Source of the DNA: a virus
Direction: 5' to 3' (one strand)
DNA length: 42,370 nt
Virus record (IMG/VR): IMGVR_UViG_3300003323_000343
Location: 1-42,370 of that record
Both the position numbers and the translations under genes were made by a program. Positions 1 to 9,211 of this stretch are shown piece by piece. The notes under the pieces are model-generated. The model was not told the origin of the DNA. It was given only the letters and a program-made list of their open reading frames with translations, and made no database searches. The first letter of the stretch is position 1, and every line of letters begins with the position of its first letter.

Positions 1-27
1 CGCCTGACGGCAGCCGTCACCCAGCGC
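1..27. repeat. Terminal overlap, left copy
   Basis: Bases 2-27 are identical to bases 42345-42370; base 1 (c) differs from base 42344 (g). The reading frame at the right end continues in register through this overlap, so the ends join. The unique length is then about 42,343 bases. A short overlap like this is what an assembler leaves on a circular or circularly permuted molecule. It is too short to look like the long terminal repeats of T7. The first base is probably an end error. Confidence 0.85.
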
Positions 28-1356
28 CGTGCCGCCGACGACAAGGCCGACAGCGATTTGTCCGCGCGCGGCGACGACGTCGCCACCCGGATCCTGCATG
101 GCGAAGCGGTGCCGGCCTCCGACCTGGCGCGCATCCGCGCCGATGCCAGGACCGCCCCGCATGGCGACGAGATCGTGGCCTCGACCGACGCCAAGATCCG
201 GCTTGCCAATGCGCTGCGCACCCAGCCGGTCGGCCAGGTCGAGGCCAATCTCGACACGATCCTCAAGGGCGATCGCGCCAGTACACCGGCGAGCGATCTC
301 GACTATGCCCGCACCCAGATCGCCGATGTCAGAAAACAGCTCGCCACCGATCCGCTCGGCGTGGCGGAAAAGTTCGGCCTGGTGCCGGCCGTTCCGCCGA
401 TCGCGCTCGATGCGCTTGCCGATCCGGTGAAACTGCGCGACGCGCTGGCCTATCGGCGCGGCGCGGCCGTGGTGGCGGCGCAGCATTTTGGCGTGCCGGT
501 CAAATATTTCCGGCCCGGCGAGGCCGACCAGATCGTGGCCCAGGCGATGAGCAATCCGGACGCCATGGTCTCGTTTACGCTCAACGTCAACCGCGCCTTC
601 GGGAAGGATACGCCGGACGCCATGCGCGAGATCGCCGATACCGGCCCGGTCATGGCGCATGTCGTCGGCATGGCACTTTCGACCGGCGACGCTTCGCTGC
701 CGCGTGATATCGCCCAGATTTCGGTGATGAAGCAGAAGGGCGAGCTCAATGTGAAAATGCCGGAAGACGGCCGCGTCGATCTCGCCGGCAACACCTATCT
801 CGCCGGCGCGCTGTTCTCGCAACCGAAAATGCAGAGCGCGGTGCTGCAGACCGCAAATCTGCTGTTCCAGAAAGCCGCCGTCGACCAGGGCTTTGACCCG
901 AAGACGGTCAGTGATCCGAAGAGCCCGGCCAGTGCCGCCTATTTCAAGGCACTCGACCGGGCGCTCGGCGGCCAGGTGCTCGCCGGCGTCGACACCGGCG
1001 GCCTCGGCTTCGTCCACGATCGCGGCATCATCGTGCCGCCGCTCATGCCAAAAGACCGGCCGGAAATGCTGCTCAACGGCATCACCGAAAGCACGCTGAA
1101 ACAATTGCCGCCGATCGGCACGATCAACCAGGTGCCGGTGACGGCCGAGGCGATCCGCGACGGTTATCTGGTGTCGGTCGGCGACGGGCTTTACCGCGTC
1201 AGCCTCAACGATCCGCAGGGCGACCAGCCCGATTACGTCGTCGATCCGCGCGGCAAGCCGTGGGTGCTCGACATCCGTCAGCTCGACAAGCTGTTCAAGG
1301 ACCAGCCCTATATTCCGTACCAGCCGGGCGCCGGCAGCAATCCGGGGCAGAACTGA
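1..1356 (+). CDS. Internal virion transglycosylase/peptidase, C-terminal part (continues from 40349-42370)
   Basis: This is the C-terminal 442 codons of the large ejection protein that begins at 40349. Frame 1 is open from the first base and joins the right-end frame through the 27-base overlap, giving an inferred 1116-residue protein. This part has no obvious catalytic motif. It is alanine-rich and mostly helical, with many short D/K/A/Q segments, as expected of the long structural arm of a T7 gp16-like protein that forms the trans-envelope ejection channel. The apparent start inside this stretch (about base 58) is only the first start-like codon after the break and should not be used. The stop TGA at 1354-1356 overlaps the next ATG at 1356, so the two are translationally coupled. 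The role comes from gene order and the N-terminal domains; the C-terminal sequence alone is not diagnostic. Confidence 0.8.
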   Translation, partial: RLTAAVTQRRAADDKADSDLSARGDDVATRILHGEAVPASDLARIRADARTAPHGDEIVASTDAKIRLANALRTQPVGQVEANLDTILKGDRASTPASDLDYARTQIADVRKQLATDPLGVAEKFGLVPAVPPIALDALADPVKLRDALAYRRGAAVVAAQHFGVPVKYFRPGEADQIVAQAMSNPDAMVSFTLNVNRAFGKDTPDAMREIADTGPVMAHVVGMALSTGDASLPRDIAQISVMKQKGELNVKMPEDGRVDLAGNTYLAGALFSQPKMQSAVLQTANLLFQKAAVDQGFDPKTVSDPKSPASAAYFKALDRALGGQVLAGVDTGGLGFVHDRGIIVPPLMPKDRPEMLLNGITESTLKQLPPIGTINQVPVTAEAIRDGYLVSVGDGLYRVSLNDPQGDQPDYVVDPRGKPWVLDIRQLDKLFKDQPYIPYQPGAGSNPGQN

Positions 1357-3302
1357 TGTCCGGGGCCTGGTACTACGACGCCGATATCCCGTCGAATTTC
1401 ACTGCCGCGGGCGGCGTTGCCGGCCTGGGCGAAATCGTCGACGCGGCAGCCAAGCAGATGGCGCTGGTGGACAACACCAATGCGGCCAGCGTCGCCATGA
1501 CCCAGGCCTATGACAACCGCATTGCCGCGATCAAGGCCGCCACCGGCCAGGGGCTGGAAAATCCGATCCGCCAGGCGCAGGCCGATCTCTCGGCGAAAAT
1601 CGGCACGATCGACCCGTCGCTGGCCGGCGCCCAGGCCAACCCGGCTTTGTCCGACCAGTTCGGCCCGCCCATGCCGACATCGGTCGAGCGCCACGGCCAG
1701 GATTTTACCAACCGCCTGCGCGCGCTGCAGCAGCAGTTTCCGCAATTCGCCGACGTGATCCGTGCCGACGTGCCGATCGAAAAGGACGCCGAGGCGCTGG
1801 CAAAGGCGGCCGACGAGCGGCTGAACCTTTTGAGCTCGACGCGATCGCTGATCCCGCAGCTCGCCGCCAACCTGGTGGGCGGTTTCGAGGGCTCGCTCAA
1901 CGATCCCCTGCAGGTCTCGACCATGTTTCTCGGCGGCGGCGCGAGTGCCGGCCGCACGCTGCTGGCGCGGATCGGCAATGTCGCCTTGAAAGAGGCGCTG
2001 ATCAATGGCGCCGTGACTGCCTCGATGCAGCCGGACGTGCAGGCCTGGCGGGGAAAGGCCGGCCTGCCGCATGGTTTCGACGAGGGCCTGAAAAACACCC
2101 TGTTTGCCGCGGGGCTCGGCGCGGCGCTCGGCTCCGGCGGCGAGCTCATCGGCCATCTGCTCGGCGCCGGCGGCAAGCATGTGCTGACCGGCGACACGCT
2201 CGACGCGGTCGCGGAAGTGCTGCGCCAGAAAGCCAATCTGCGGCCGGACATCAATGCCGCCCTGGCCGGCGATCACGACGCGGCACTGACCGCGCTCAGG
2301 CCGATCCGCGACGCGCTGGCGCCGGAAGCCCGCGCCGCCGTCGACCTGCATGAAAGCATTTCCGCCGCGCGCGACAGCGTGCCGAACGTGTCGTCGCCGG
2401 CGGTGCACCAGGCCAATATGGATGCGGCCGAAAAAATCGCTGTGGATCCACGCACGGTTTTTTCGCCGCAGCTCGATCCGGCCAAGGTCGATCGCATCGT
2501 CAACGACCTGGTCCCAGAGGCTCCTGCAGCGCGCAAGAGCGACCGGCAAGGTTTGGCGGAATTCCTCACCCGCGCCGGCGGCGTGCAGGACCAGGGCGGC
2601 GAGCTTTCGGCGCTCGGCCTGCAGAATGTCAGCCAAAAATTCGTCGGCCGGCTGGTCAAGGACAGCGGCATGCCGCTCGACCGCGCCCGCGAGCTGGCGG
2701 CCGAGGCCGGGTTTTTCAACCATCGCTACGGCACGCCGGAGGCGGCGACGGCCAGAAGCACCGTCGCGGATCTGCTCGACGAGCTCGACAACGAAGGCAA
2801 ACGGCCGGGCGACAACCGGCCGGACGATGGCGGCCGAGCTTACGTCGAAAGCCGCGTGACCGAGCTCATGCAGCAGGTCGGGCCGGAGGTGGACGAAAAG
2901 CTGATCGGCAAGGCGGTGCAACTGGCCGAGGCGGAGAAAATGCCGTTGCTGGAAGCCTTCGACCGGGTGGCGATCGAGGACGATGCCAGCCGCTATCCGG
3001 AGTTCGTCCGGCCGGCCGAACAGCAGGCCAGGCCGGCCGCGACGCCGGAGGCCGGTTTGCCGGACGCTGCGCCCGGGTTCATCGATCGCCAGGACGATCC
3101 GCTGGCGCTGCCGACGCCGGAGGCCGAACCGAGCGCCGACCCGGAGGAGGCGCTGTTTACCCCCGCCGATCTCGAGGGCATTGACGCCTATGAAAACCTG
3201 CCGTTTTTCGACGACGGCACGACGATCAACGGCCAGGCCGTCATCGACGATCTTGAGGAGCTGCACGGGCTGTTCCAATTGACGGAGGCTTGCAAGGCAT
3301 GA
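1356..3302 (+). CDS. Internal virion / DNA-ejection protein (gp15-like position)
   Basis: Predicted protein of 648 residues; the ATG at 1356 overlaps the upstream stop (TGATG), which decides the start over an in-frame upstream extension. The protein is helical and alanine-rich. Residues about 170-260 are glycine/alanine-rich and hydrophobic, which could insert in a membrane during ejection. The C-terminal 130 residues are acidic and proline-rich, probably disordered. It lies between the transglycosylase-bearing ejection protein and another large internal virion protein, the place of the gp14-gp15-gp16 core proteins in T7-like phages. I recognise no enzymatic motif. The function is inferred from position, size and composition. 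A structural virion role is fairly safe; correspondence to T7 gp15 specifically is not. Confidence 0.65.
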   Translation: MSGAWYYDADIPSNFTAAGGVAGLGEIVDAAAKQMALVDNTNAASVAMTQAYDNRIAAIKAATGQGLENPIRQAQADLSAKIGTIDPSLAGAQANPALSDQFGPPMPTSVERHGQDFTNRLRALQQQFPQFADVIRADVPIEKDAEALAKAADERLNLLSSTRSLIPQLAANLVGGFEGSLNDPLQVSTMFLGGGASAGRTLLARIGNVALKEALINGAVTASMQPDVQAWRGKAGLPHGFDEGLKNTLFAAGLGAALGSGGELIGHLLGAGGKHVLTGDTLDAVAEVLRQKANLRPDINAALAGDHDAALTALRPIRDALAPEARAAVDLHESISAARDSVPNVSSPAVHQANMDAAEKIAVDPRTVFSPQLDPAKVDRIVNDLVPEAPAARKSDRQGLAEFLTRAGGVQDQGGELSALGLQNVSQKFVGRLVKDSGMPLDRARELAAEAGFFNHRYGTPEAATARSTVADLLDELDNEGKRPGDNRPDDGGRAYVESRVTELMQQVGPEVDEKLIGKAVQLAEAEKMPLLEAFDRVAIEDDASRYPEFVRPAEQQARPAATPEAGLPDAAPGFIDRQDDPLALPTPEAEPSADPEEALFTPADLEGIDAYENLPFFDDGTTINGQAVIDDLEELHGLFQLTEACKA

Positions 3303-3574
3303 GGCGGCTGCGTGTTCCATCTTTCCATTTTCTCGCCAAGCATCTCGCTTTCGGCTGCATGCGCGATCTCTACCGCAACCGTCCGTTCGAGATCTATTTT
3401 CATTGCTTCCGACGTCAAGCGAGAGATTTTGAACTAGACTTTCGCTTCAACTTGATCATCAGTTTCGCCGGCGAAAGGCCCTTCATCGTCAAGGAACTCA
3501 GGATATGGGCGGCGTGGGAAGATGTCCCATCGGTGGTCGCTGAAGCGTCGCGAGTGAAAGGCTGGTTAAGATGA
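3299..3574 (+). CDS. Small basic hypothetical protein between ejection genes
   Basis: Predicted protein of 91 residues, starting at an ATGA overlap with the upstream gene (ATG 3299, TGA 3300-3302) and ending in an ATGA overlap with the downstream gene (ATG 3571). A GGAGG-like site at about 3284-3288 supports the start. The protein is arginine- and phenylalanine-rich (many R, F, H), without a clear signal peptide or membrane segment. Its composition and codon use differ from the alanine-rich ejection proteins on either side, and the DNA is less GC-rich. The double overlap argues for a real, coupled gene, but I recognise no family. It may be a late insertion (moron) or a small virion or chaperone protein; no function is assigned. 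Confidence 0.5.
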   Translation: MRRLRVPSFHFLAKHLAFGCMRDLYRNRPFEIYFHCFRRQARDFELDFRFNLIISFAGERPFIVKELRIWAAWEDVPSVVAEASRVKGWLR

Positions 3575-6081
3575 GCTTCAACGATTGCGTCAACACGGCC
3601 GTCGAGGGCGGCGAGGTGTCGAAGGATAATGCCGAGTGGCTGAAGCGCCGCTTTGCGCAGTTCCAGCGGCAATATGCCGCCAAGGGCGCCATGGCCGACG
3701 CCGAGGCGAAAAGAGCGCTTGCAAAACTGCTGGCGGCCGAGACGGCGCATCAGCGGCGCAAGGCGAAGCTGGTGATCAAGACGGTCAAGCGGATCGACAA
3801 CGACCTGCGCAACCATCGCAACGCCAGGGGCGAGCACGACTATGCCGAGGGCGCGCGGTTTCTGCTCGAGCATTATGGCGAGGCGGCGTTCGAAAGCGTC
3901 GTCGGCCGCACCAACGCCATCGTCGGCATGGCGCATGCCCGCATGGCCTCACTGCTCGACCATTTTCGCCGCGGCTGGATTTTGGGCGACAAGGGCCGGT
4001 GGAATGCGGCGCAGCTCGACAATGTGGCGCGCGAGGCGTTCGGCGAGGCGACCGGCGACGTCGCGGCCAAGGAATTCGCCCGCGTCTGGGAAGACACGCA
4101 CGAACTGCTGCGACAGCGCTTCAACGCCGCCGGCGGCGCGATCGGCAAGCTGGAACGCTGGGGCCTGCCGCAGGCGCATGACGCCCAGGCGCTCCGCAAT
4201 GCCGGCCGCGAGCAATGGAAGGCCGACATCACGCCGGCACTCGACGTCGGCAGGATGAAGCATCCTCTTACGGGCGATCCGGTCGATCCGGCCGAGCTTT
4301 CCGGCATCCTCGACGATCTCTGGCAGAACATCGTCACCGAAGGCTGGAACGATCGCCAGCCGTCCATGCTTGCCTTCGGCCGCGGCGCACTCGCCAACCA
4401 GCGGGCCGAGCACCGCTTTCTGATCTTCAAGAATGCCGACGCCTGGCTGAAATACCAGCGCGACTATGGCAGGAACGGCGACGTTTTCGGGGCGATGATG
4501 GGCCATATCAACATGATGGCCCGCGACATCGCCGCCATGGAGATTTTGGGGCCGAACCCGAACGGCATGATCGAATGGGTCAAGCAGGCGGTGACGAAAC
4601 AGGCGCAGCTGCACCAGGCCGGCCAGAAGAGCTTTTTCGCCGGCAAGCCGAACAATGCGCTGGGCAACGCGTCCTCGACGCTGCACAGCCTCGACGCGGT
4701 CTGGGCCTCGATCCGCGGCACAAGCCAGGCGCCGGTCAACAGCCGCATCGCCGCCTTCTTCTCCGGCGCCCGCAACCTGATTTCCGCCTCGACCATGGGC
4801 TCGGCCTTTCTCTCGGCCTTTTCCGACGTCGGCACATCGATCATCGAGCGGCGCTTTGCCGGCATCGGCGGCTCCGCCATGCTCGATATCGTCAACGGTT
4901 TTCGCGGCGCCACCGAGCGCGAGGCGGTCGACGCCGGCCTGATCCTCGACAGCGCCCGGCATGTGTTCCATGCCCAGGCGCGCTATTCCGGCACGCTCGA
5001 CGGCCCCGGCTGGACAAGCTTCATCGCCGACCGCGTGCTGGCCTATTCCGGCCTGACCGCCTGGACGCAGGCCGCCAAGCACGGTTTCGGCATCGCCTTC
5101 ATGCGCGAGGCGGCCAACCAGGTGGCAAAGCGCTTTGACGAACTGCCGGAGGCGTTTCGCAACACCTTCGCCCGCCACGGCATCACCCCGACCGATTGGG
5201 AGCGCATGCGCTCGGTGCCGGTCTACACCACGCCGGGCGGCATGAAGCTCTTGCGCCCGACCGAGATAGACCGCGGCCCCGGCACGCCGTTCGCGGAAAA
5301 ATACCTGTCGATGATCCACAAGGAAACCGCCTTCGCCGTGCCGGAAGGCGGCCACCGCGCCCGCGTGGCGCTGACCGGCCAGACAAGGCCCGGCACGTTT
5401 CTGGGCGAGGTGTTGCGTTCTTTCGCGCAGTTCAAGAGCTTTGGCGCGGTGTTTGCCATCCTGCACGGCCTCAGGATCCATCGCATGCTGGTCGGCGGCC
5501 AGGTCGGCAAGGGCGCGGCCTATGCCGCCTCGCTGCTGATCTCCACGACTTTGTTCGGCGCGCTGTCGCTGCAGCTGAAGCAGATCGCCGGCGGCCGCGA
5601 TCCGCGCAACATGAAGGACGTGCCGTTCTGGGGCGCGGCTTTGCTGCAGGGCGGCGGCCTCGGCCTGTTCGGCGATTTCCTGTTTTCCAACATCAACCGC
5701 TTTGGCGGCGGCTTTGCCCAGACGCTCGGCGGTCCCGTCGTGTCGCGCGCCAACGATCTCTGGGATCTGACCGCCGGCAACCTGGTGGAGCTGGCGACCG
5801 ACCTTTCGGAGGGCAAGAAGATCAACACCCATTTCGGCCGCGAGCTGATAAAATTCGCGCGCGGCAATATTCCGGGCTCGAACCTCTGGTACATCAAGCT
5901 CGCCTGGGAACGCACGGTGATGGACCAGCTGCAGTTTCTCGCCGATCCGGAAGCGGCGAAAGCCTTCCGCCGGCAGAGCCAGTTCTGGGCGAAGAATTTC
6001 GGCCAGGATTACTGGTGGCGGCCGGGCGCGGCGGCGCCGGATCGCGGGCCGGCTTTGTCTGCCGTGGCTCGCGCGCGCTAG
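3571..6081 (+). CDS. Large internal virion protein (ejection protein D-like)
   Basis: Predicted protein of 836 residues. It is helical, with hydrophobic, glycine-rich stretches near residues 385-420 and around 650-720 (for example the segment containing ALLQGGGLGLFGDFLF), then a C-terminal part with the pattern NIPGSNLWY...ERTVMDQLQFLADPEA. From memory this C-terminal pattern recurs in large internal/ejection proteins of podovirus-like prophages; I could not check it. It is the last gene of the unbroken virion operon before the tail fibre. The expected role is to be ejected with the DNA and help form the envelope-spanning conduit. No transglycosylase motif is seen here; that activity is in the separate protein starting at 40349. 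Start: ATG at 3571 overlaps the upstream TGA. Confidence 0.65.
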   Translation: MSFNDCVNTAVEGGEVSKDNAEWLKRRFAQFQRQYAAKGAMADAEAKRALAKLLAAETAHQRRKAKLVIKTVKRIDNDLRNHRNARGEHDYAEGARFLLEHYGEAAFESVVGRTNAIVGMAHARMASLLDHFRRGWILGDKGRWNAAQLDNVAREAFGEATGDVAAKEFARVWEDTHELLRQRFNAAGGAIGKLERWGLPQAHDAQALRNAGREQWKADITPALDVGRMKHPLTGDPVDPAELSGILDDLWQNIVTEGWNDRQPSMLAFGRGALANQRAEHRFLIFKNADAWLKYQRDYGRNGDVFGAMMGHINMMARDIAAMEILGPNPNGMIEWVKQAVTKQAQLHQAGQKSFFAGKPNNALGNASSTLHSLDAVWASIRGTSQAPVNSRIAAFFSGARNLISASTMGSAFLSAFSDVGTSIIERRFAGIGGSAMLDIVNGFRGATEREAVDAGLILDSARHVFHAQARYSGTLDGPGWTSFIADRVLAYSGLTAWTQAAKHGFGIAFMREAANQVAKRFDELPEAFRNTFARHGITPTDWERMRSVPVYTTPGGMKLLRPTEIDRGPGTPFAEKYLSMIHKETAFAVPEGGHRARVALTGQTRPGTFLGEVLRSFAQFKSFGAVFAILHGLRIHRMLVGGQVGKGAAYAASLLISTTLFGALSLQLKQIAGGRDPRNMKDVPFWGAALLQGGGLGLFGDFLFSNINRFGGGFAQTLGGPVVSRANDLWDLTAGNLVELATDLSEGKKINTHFGRELIKFARGNIPGSNLWYIKLAWERTVMDQLQFLADPEAAKAFRRQSQFWAKNFGQDYWWRPGAAAPDRGPALSAVARAR

Positions 6082-6083
6082 CG

Positions 6084-6120
6084 CAATTAACCGCGTGCGC
6101 GCGACCACACACTGACCCCA
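6084..6120 (+). promoter_or_regulatory. Late promoter-like element, copy a (tail fibre)
   Basis: CAATTAAC at 6084-6091, a 16-base spacer, CACACT at 6108-6113, then GACCCCATCAG. It matches elements at 10814, 14693, 30113, 32060 and 36986 in sequence and spacing, and lies 23 bases before the fibre ATG. The CTGACCCC at about 6112-6119 can also pair with GGGGTGTCAG before the ATG, which would mask the ribosome binding site in a long leader. Promoter activity is inference. Confidence 0.5.
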
Positions 6121-6136
6121 TCAGCAGGGGTGTCAG

Positions 6137-9100
6137 ATGACCGCAGCCACGTTTCCGCTTGCCAGCTCTCTCCGCCAGTCCGACGCGCTTGTGGGTGACG
6201 GCGTCACCACTTTGTTCGGGCCGTTCAATTTCCGTACCTTCGCTCCGGAAGATATCGGCGTTTTGATGAAAGAGGCCGGCGATCTGCGCTTTTCGCTGCT
6301 CGACAGCGGCTATGTCGTGCTGCCGATCGACAATCCGGACGATCCGCAGGACTGGAACCTGTTCTATGTGCGCTTCTCGGTGGCGCCGGCGTCGACGACG
6401 CAATTTTACGTCCAGGGCATGCGCAACCAGAACCGTTCGATGGCGGTGCGCAAGGCCAACCAGATCGACACCGACGCGATCGACAAGCAGCTCTCGCAGA
6501 TCGGCGTGGTGCAGCAGGAACAGAGCCGCGAGCTCGGCTATGCGGTCAAGACCGATCGCGGCATCGATCCGCTCACCATCATCGATGAACCCGAGGCCGG
6601 CGACACGCTGATCGCCGGCGGCGACGGCACCTTGCGCACCGGCCCGAATGCTACCGACCTGATGGCGGTGGCGACGCGGGCGCAGCAATATGCCGACGCG
6701 GCCGCAGCGGCGCGCGATGCGATCGCTGTGCCGACGATCAATGCGACGCTATTCACCGGCGCCGGTTCCGGCCCCTACGACCTCGGACGCACGATCCTCT
6801 CTGCTGCGGCGCTCCAGGTCTATCTTAACAACGAAATCCTCCTGCCGGGCGAAGTGACGGTCTCCGGCCACACGTTCACGCTCGTTGGCTATGCGCCGAC
6901 CAGCGACGACAAGATCCTGGTGATCGACACGACGCCGATTTCCATCGGCAAGCCGAGCGGCAATTCTGTCGACGACAATTCCCTCGACCCGACCAGCTTC
7001 ATCGGCAAATTCGCCGCTTCGGCGCCGAACCTGCTCGGCGCCTTTGGCATCGAGGACGACGGCACCGACCAGACCGCAAAATTCCCGGCTCTGGTCGCGC
7101 GCGCCGCCGGCGGCGTCGTCGACTTCGGCCAGAAATTTCCGGCGGGCGACTGGCCCGAGGGCATCCGCATCGAGAACGGCGGCATGACCATGGCCGGCGC
7201 CCTGGTGCCCGGGCAGAACACGCTCAGGATGGAAGGCTTTCGCCTGACCCGGTCGAATTCCTACGACAAATGGGCGCAGGACAAGGCGCATGTGCTGCCG
7301 CGCGGCGTGCTCTGCTGCGTCTATGTATCCGGCTCCGGCCACCATTCGGCCGACAATATGGTGGTCTGCAAGTTCAGCCATGATGGTGGCGCCAGCTGGA
7401 GCGCCCGCAAGGTGCTGATCGCGCCGGAAACCGAGCTGCAATCGACGCAGACCGGCAACGGCAATGACAAGCTGGCCTGCATGTCGGCCGGCTGCACCAA
7501 TGACGGCCGGCAGTTCCTGCTGTGGATGACTTACGAGCTCTCCGGCCACCGGCATTTTCTCTGGCACCGCAAGGCGCCGGACCATCGCAAGATCAGCTGC
7601 ACGGTGCAGACTTTCATCGGTGAAAGCCGGCTGCGCATCGCCTATGCCGGCCATGGCTACTATGCCGGCGATCCGGTGACCCTGCCCGCTTTGGTCTGCG
7701 GCGGCAACGATATCGGCGCGGCCGGCGCGATCAACGGCCTCACCAAGCCCGGCGGCGGTCTGTCCAACCTTTTGGTCACGGCGGCCGACACCGGCTGGTT
7801 CGAGGTGACGCTCAATGGCACGGCCAGCGCTTCACAAGCCGGCATCGCCACCACGGCGACGCTGCAGAACGGCTGGGGTCCGTTCGTCAAGACGGAAATT
7901 TCCAGCGCGCTGCAGACGGCCTATCTGGCGCTGTGGCCGAGCCTGCCCGGCGCCGGACTGCCCTATCTGCACGGCAGGATGATCGCCGACAATGGCGATA
8001 TCATCGCCTTTCTCTCGACCGCCAACGGCGCGCATCTGGTGCGCATCGCTTCGCTCTACAGCGTGGCGCCGACCGTGACGAAAATCCCGAATATCGGCCA
8101 GGGCGGCGAGGTGACCGGCGTCGCCTGCGGCTCCGGCCGCTATGCCGGCTTTACCCGCGGCACGGATGTCACCGGCACGTCGGACGGCCGCTCGCTGTTC
8201 TGGCGCACCGACGACAATTTCGCCACGACGACCGTCGAGGAAGTGCGGCCGGACGACAGCCACGGCGGCCAGATCTGGGACGAAATCACGCCGATCTGCC
8301 TCTGCAATGGCAAGCTGATGGCGGCGCGGGCCGAACGCACCGACGATCCGCTCGACAGCCAGCCGGCGCAGCCGGCCTCCTGCCGTCTCTATCTCTGGGA
8401 GGCGGATGTCGACGACGCCTTCGCCATCGGCATCAATGCGGCGAAATTCGAGGAGATTGCCCGCCTCCACTGGTCCGGCGCCAAGACGGCACAGAGCTCG
8501 CCCGGCGTCGGCGTCGGCTCCTGGGCGGTGCATACGCCGCCGCCGGATGCGATCAACAACGCCATGACCGGGCTCTCGCCGAACAAGCAGACGGCCTATC
8601 TGTTCATCGGCTGCGAGATCGAAAACCAGACCGGCAAAGACGGCGACTGGAACCGCGGCCAGCTCAACGTTATCCGCTTTACCGACCTGGCGCAGCCGCA
8701 GCGCGCCATCCAGGATGGCGGCGGCGTGTCGGTCGGCGGAACGGACGACATGTTCCTCCGCGAGCTCGCCAGCGGCGAACTCGGCTCCGGCTTCGCCGCG
8801 TCGACCGGCGCCTATATCGGTTCGCCGCCGAGCTCGCCGGTCGATCTCACCACCTCGCCCGATTACAAGGGTGGCGGCATCCGGCTTTACAAGGACAAGA
8901 CCGGTTTCGTTCATTGCTTCGGCAGCCTCGATTACAGCGGCCCGATCAACACCGAGGCGATCGCCTTCGTGCTCGATGAGGACTGGCGACCGCGCTACGA
9001 CGTCGAATGGATCGTGAGCGCCGGAGCCGCGACGATCGCGCGCACCGGTGGCACCAACCTCGTGGTGCGCATCCTCGGCTCCAACAACATTTCTGCCAGC

Positions 9101-9211
9101 GACCGCGGCGCCTGCCATGTCTCGCGCCAGGGAAATGTCGGCATGGCGGCGACAATCACCAACATCCGTTTTGACGGCCTGATGTGGCCCGCCGAGGGAG
9201 ACGCACGATGA
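6137..9211 (+). CDS. Tail fibre/spike with sialidase-like domain
   Basis: Predicted protein of 1024 residues, starting at ATG 6137 with an AGGGG site upstream. Residues 1-130 resemble the virion-attachment head of phage fibres (an N-terminal VGDGVTTLFGPFNFR segment and a helical QIDTDAIDKQLSQI segment), followed by a short linker. From about residue 380 the protein looks like a beta-propeller sialidase: an Asp-box-like SHDGGASW at about 414-421 and a second related element FWRTDDNFATT at about 689. The likely role is recognition or cleavage of a host surface glycan. The exact substrate, and whether the enzyme is active, cannot be told from sequence. It overlaps the next spike gene (ATGA), so both receptor-binding proteins are made together. 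Confidence 0.7.
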   Translation: MTAATFPLASSLRQSDALVGDGVTTLFGPFNFRTFAPEDIGVLMKEAGDLRFSLLDSGYVVLPIDNPDDPQDWNLFYVRFSVAPASTTQFYVQGMRNQNRSMAVRKANQIDTDAIDKQLSQIGVVQQEQSRELGYAVKTDRGIDPLTIIDEPEAGDTLIAGGDGTLRTGPNATDLMAVATRAQQYADAAAAARDAIAVPTINATLFTGAGSGPYDLGRTILSAAALQVYLNNEILLPGEVTVSGHTFTLVGYAPTSDDKILVIDTTPISIGKPSGNSVDDNSLDPTSFIGKFAASAPNLLGAFGIEDDGTDQTAKFPALVARAAGGVVDFGQKFPAGDWPEGIRIENGGMTMAGALVPGQNTLRMEGFRLTRSNSYDKWAQDKAHVLPRGVLCCVYVSGSGHHSADNMVVCKFSHDGGASWSARKVLIAPETELQSTQTGNGNDKLACMSAGCTNDGRQFLLWMTYELSGHRHFLWHRKAPDHRKISCTVQTFIGESRLRIAYAGHGYYAGDPVTLPALVCGGNDIGAAGAINGLTKPGGGLSNLLVTAADTGWFEVTLNGTASASQAGIATTATLQNGWGPFVKTEISSALQTAYLALWPSLPGAGLPYLHGRMIADNGDIIAFLSTANGAHLVRIASLYSVAPTVTKIPNIGQGGEVTGVACGSGRYAGFTRGTDVTGTSDGRSLFWRTDDNFATTTVEEVRPDDSHGGQIWDEITPICLCNGKLMAARAERTDDPLDSQPAQPASCRLYLWEADVDDAFAIGINAAKFEEIARLHWSGAKTAQSSPGVGVGSWAVHTPPPDAINNAMTGLSPNKQTAYLFIGCEIENQTGKDGDWNRGQLNVIRFTDLAQPQRAIQDGGGVSVGGTDDMFLRELASGELGSGFAASTGAYIGSPPSSPVDLTTSPDYKGGGIRLYKDKTGFVHCFGSLDYSGPINTEAIAFVLDEDWRPRYDVEWIVSAGAATIARTGGTNLVVRILGSNNISASDRGACHVSRQGNVGMAATITNIRFDGLMWPAEGDAR

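Noticed and set aside
1-27. T7-type direct terminal repeat
   Set aside because: Far too short and inside a coding sequence; better explained as an assembly overlap of a circular contig.
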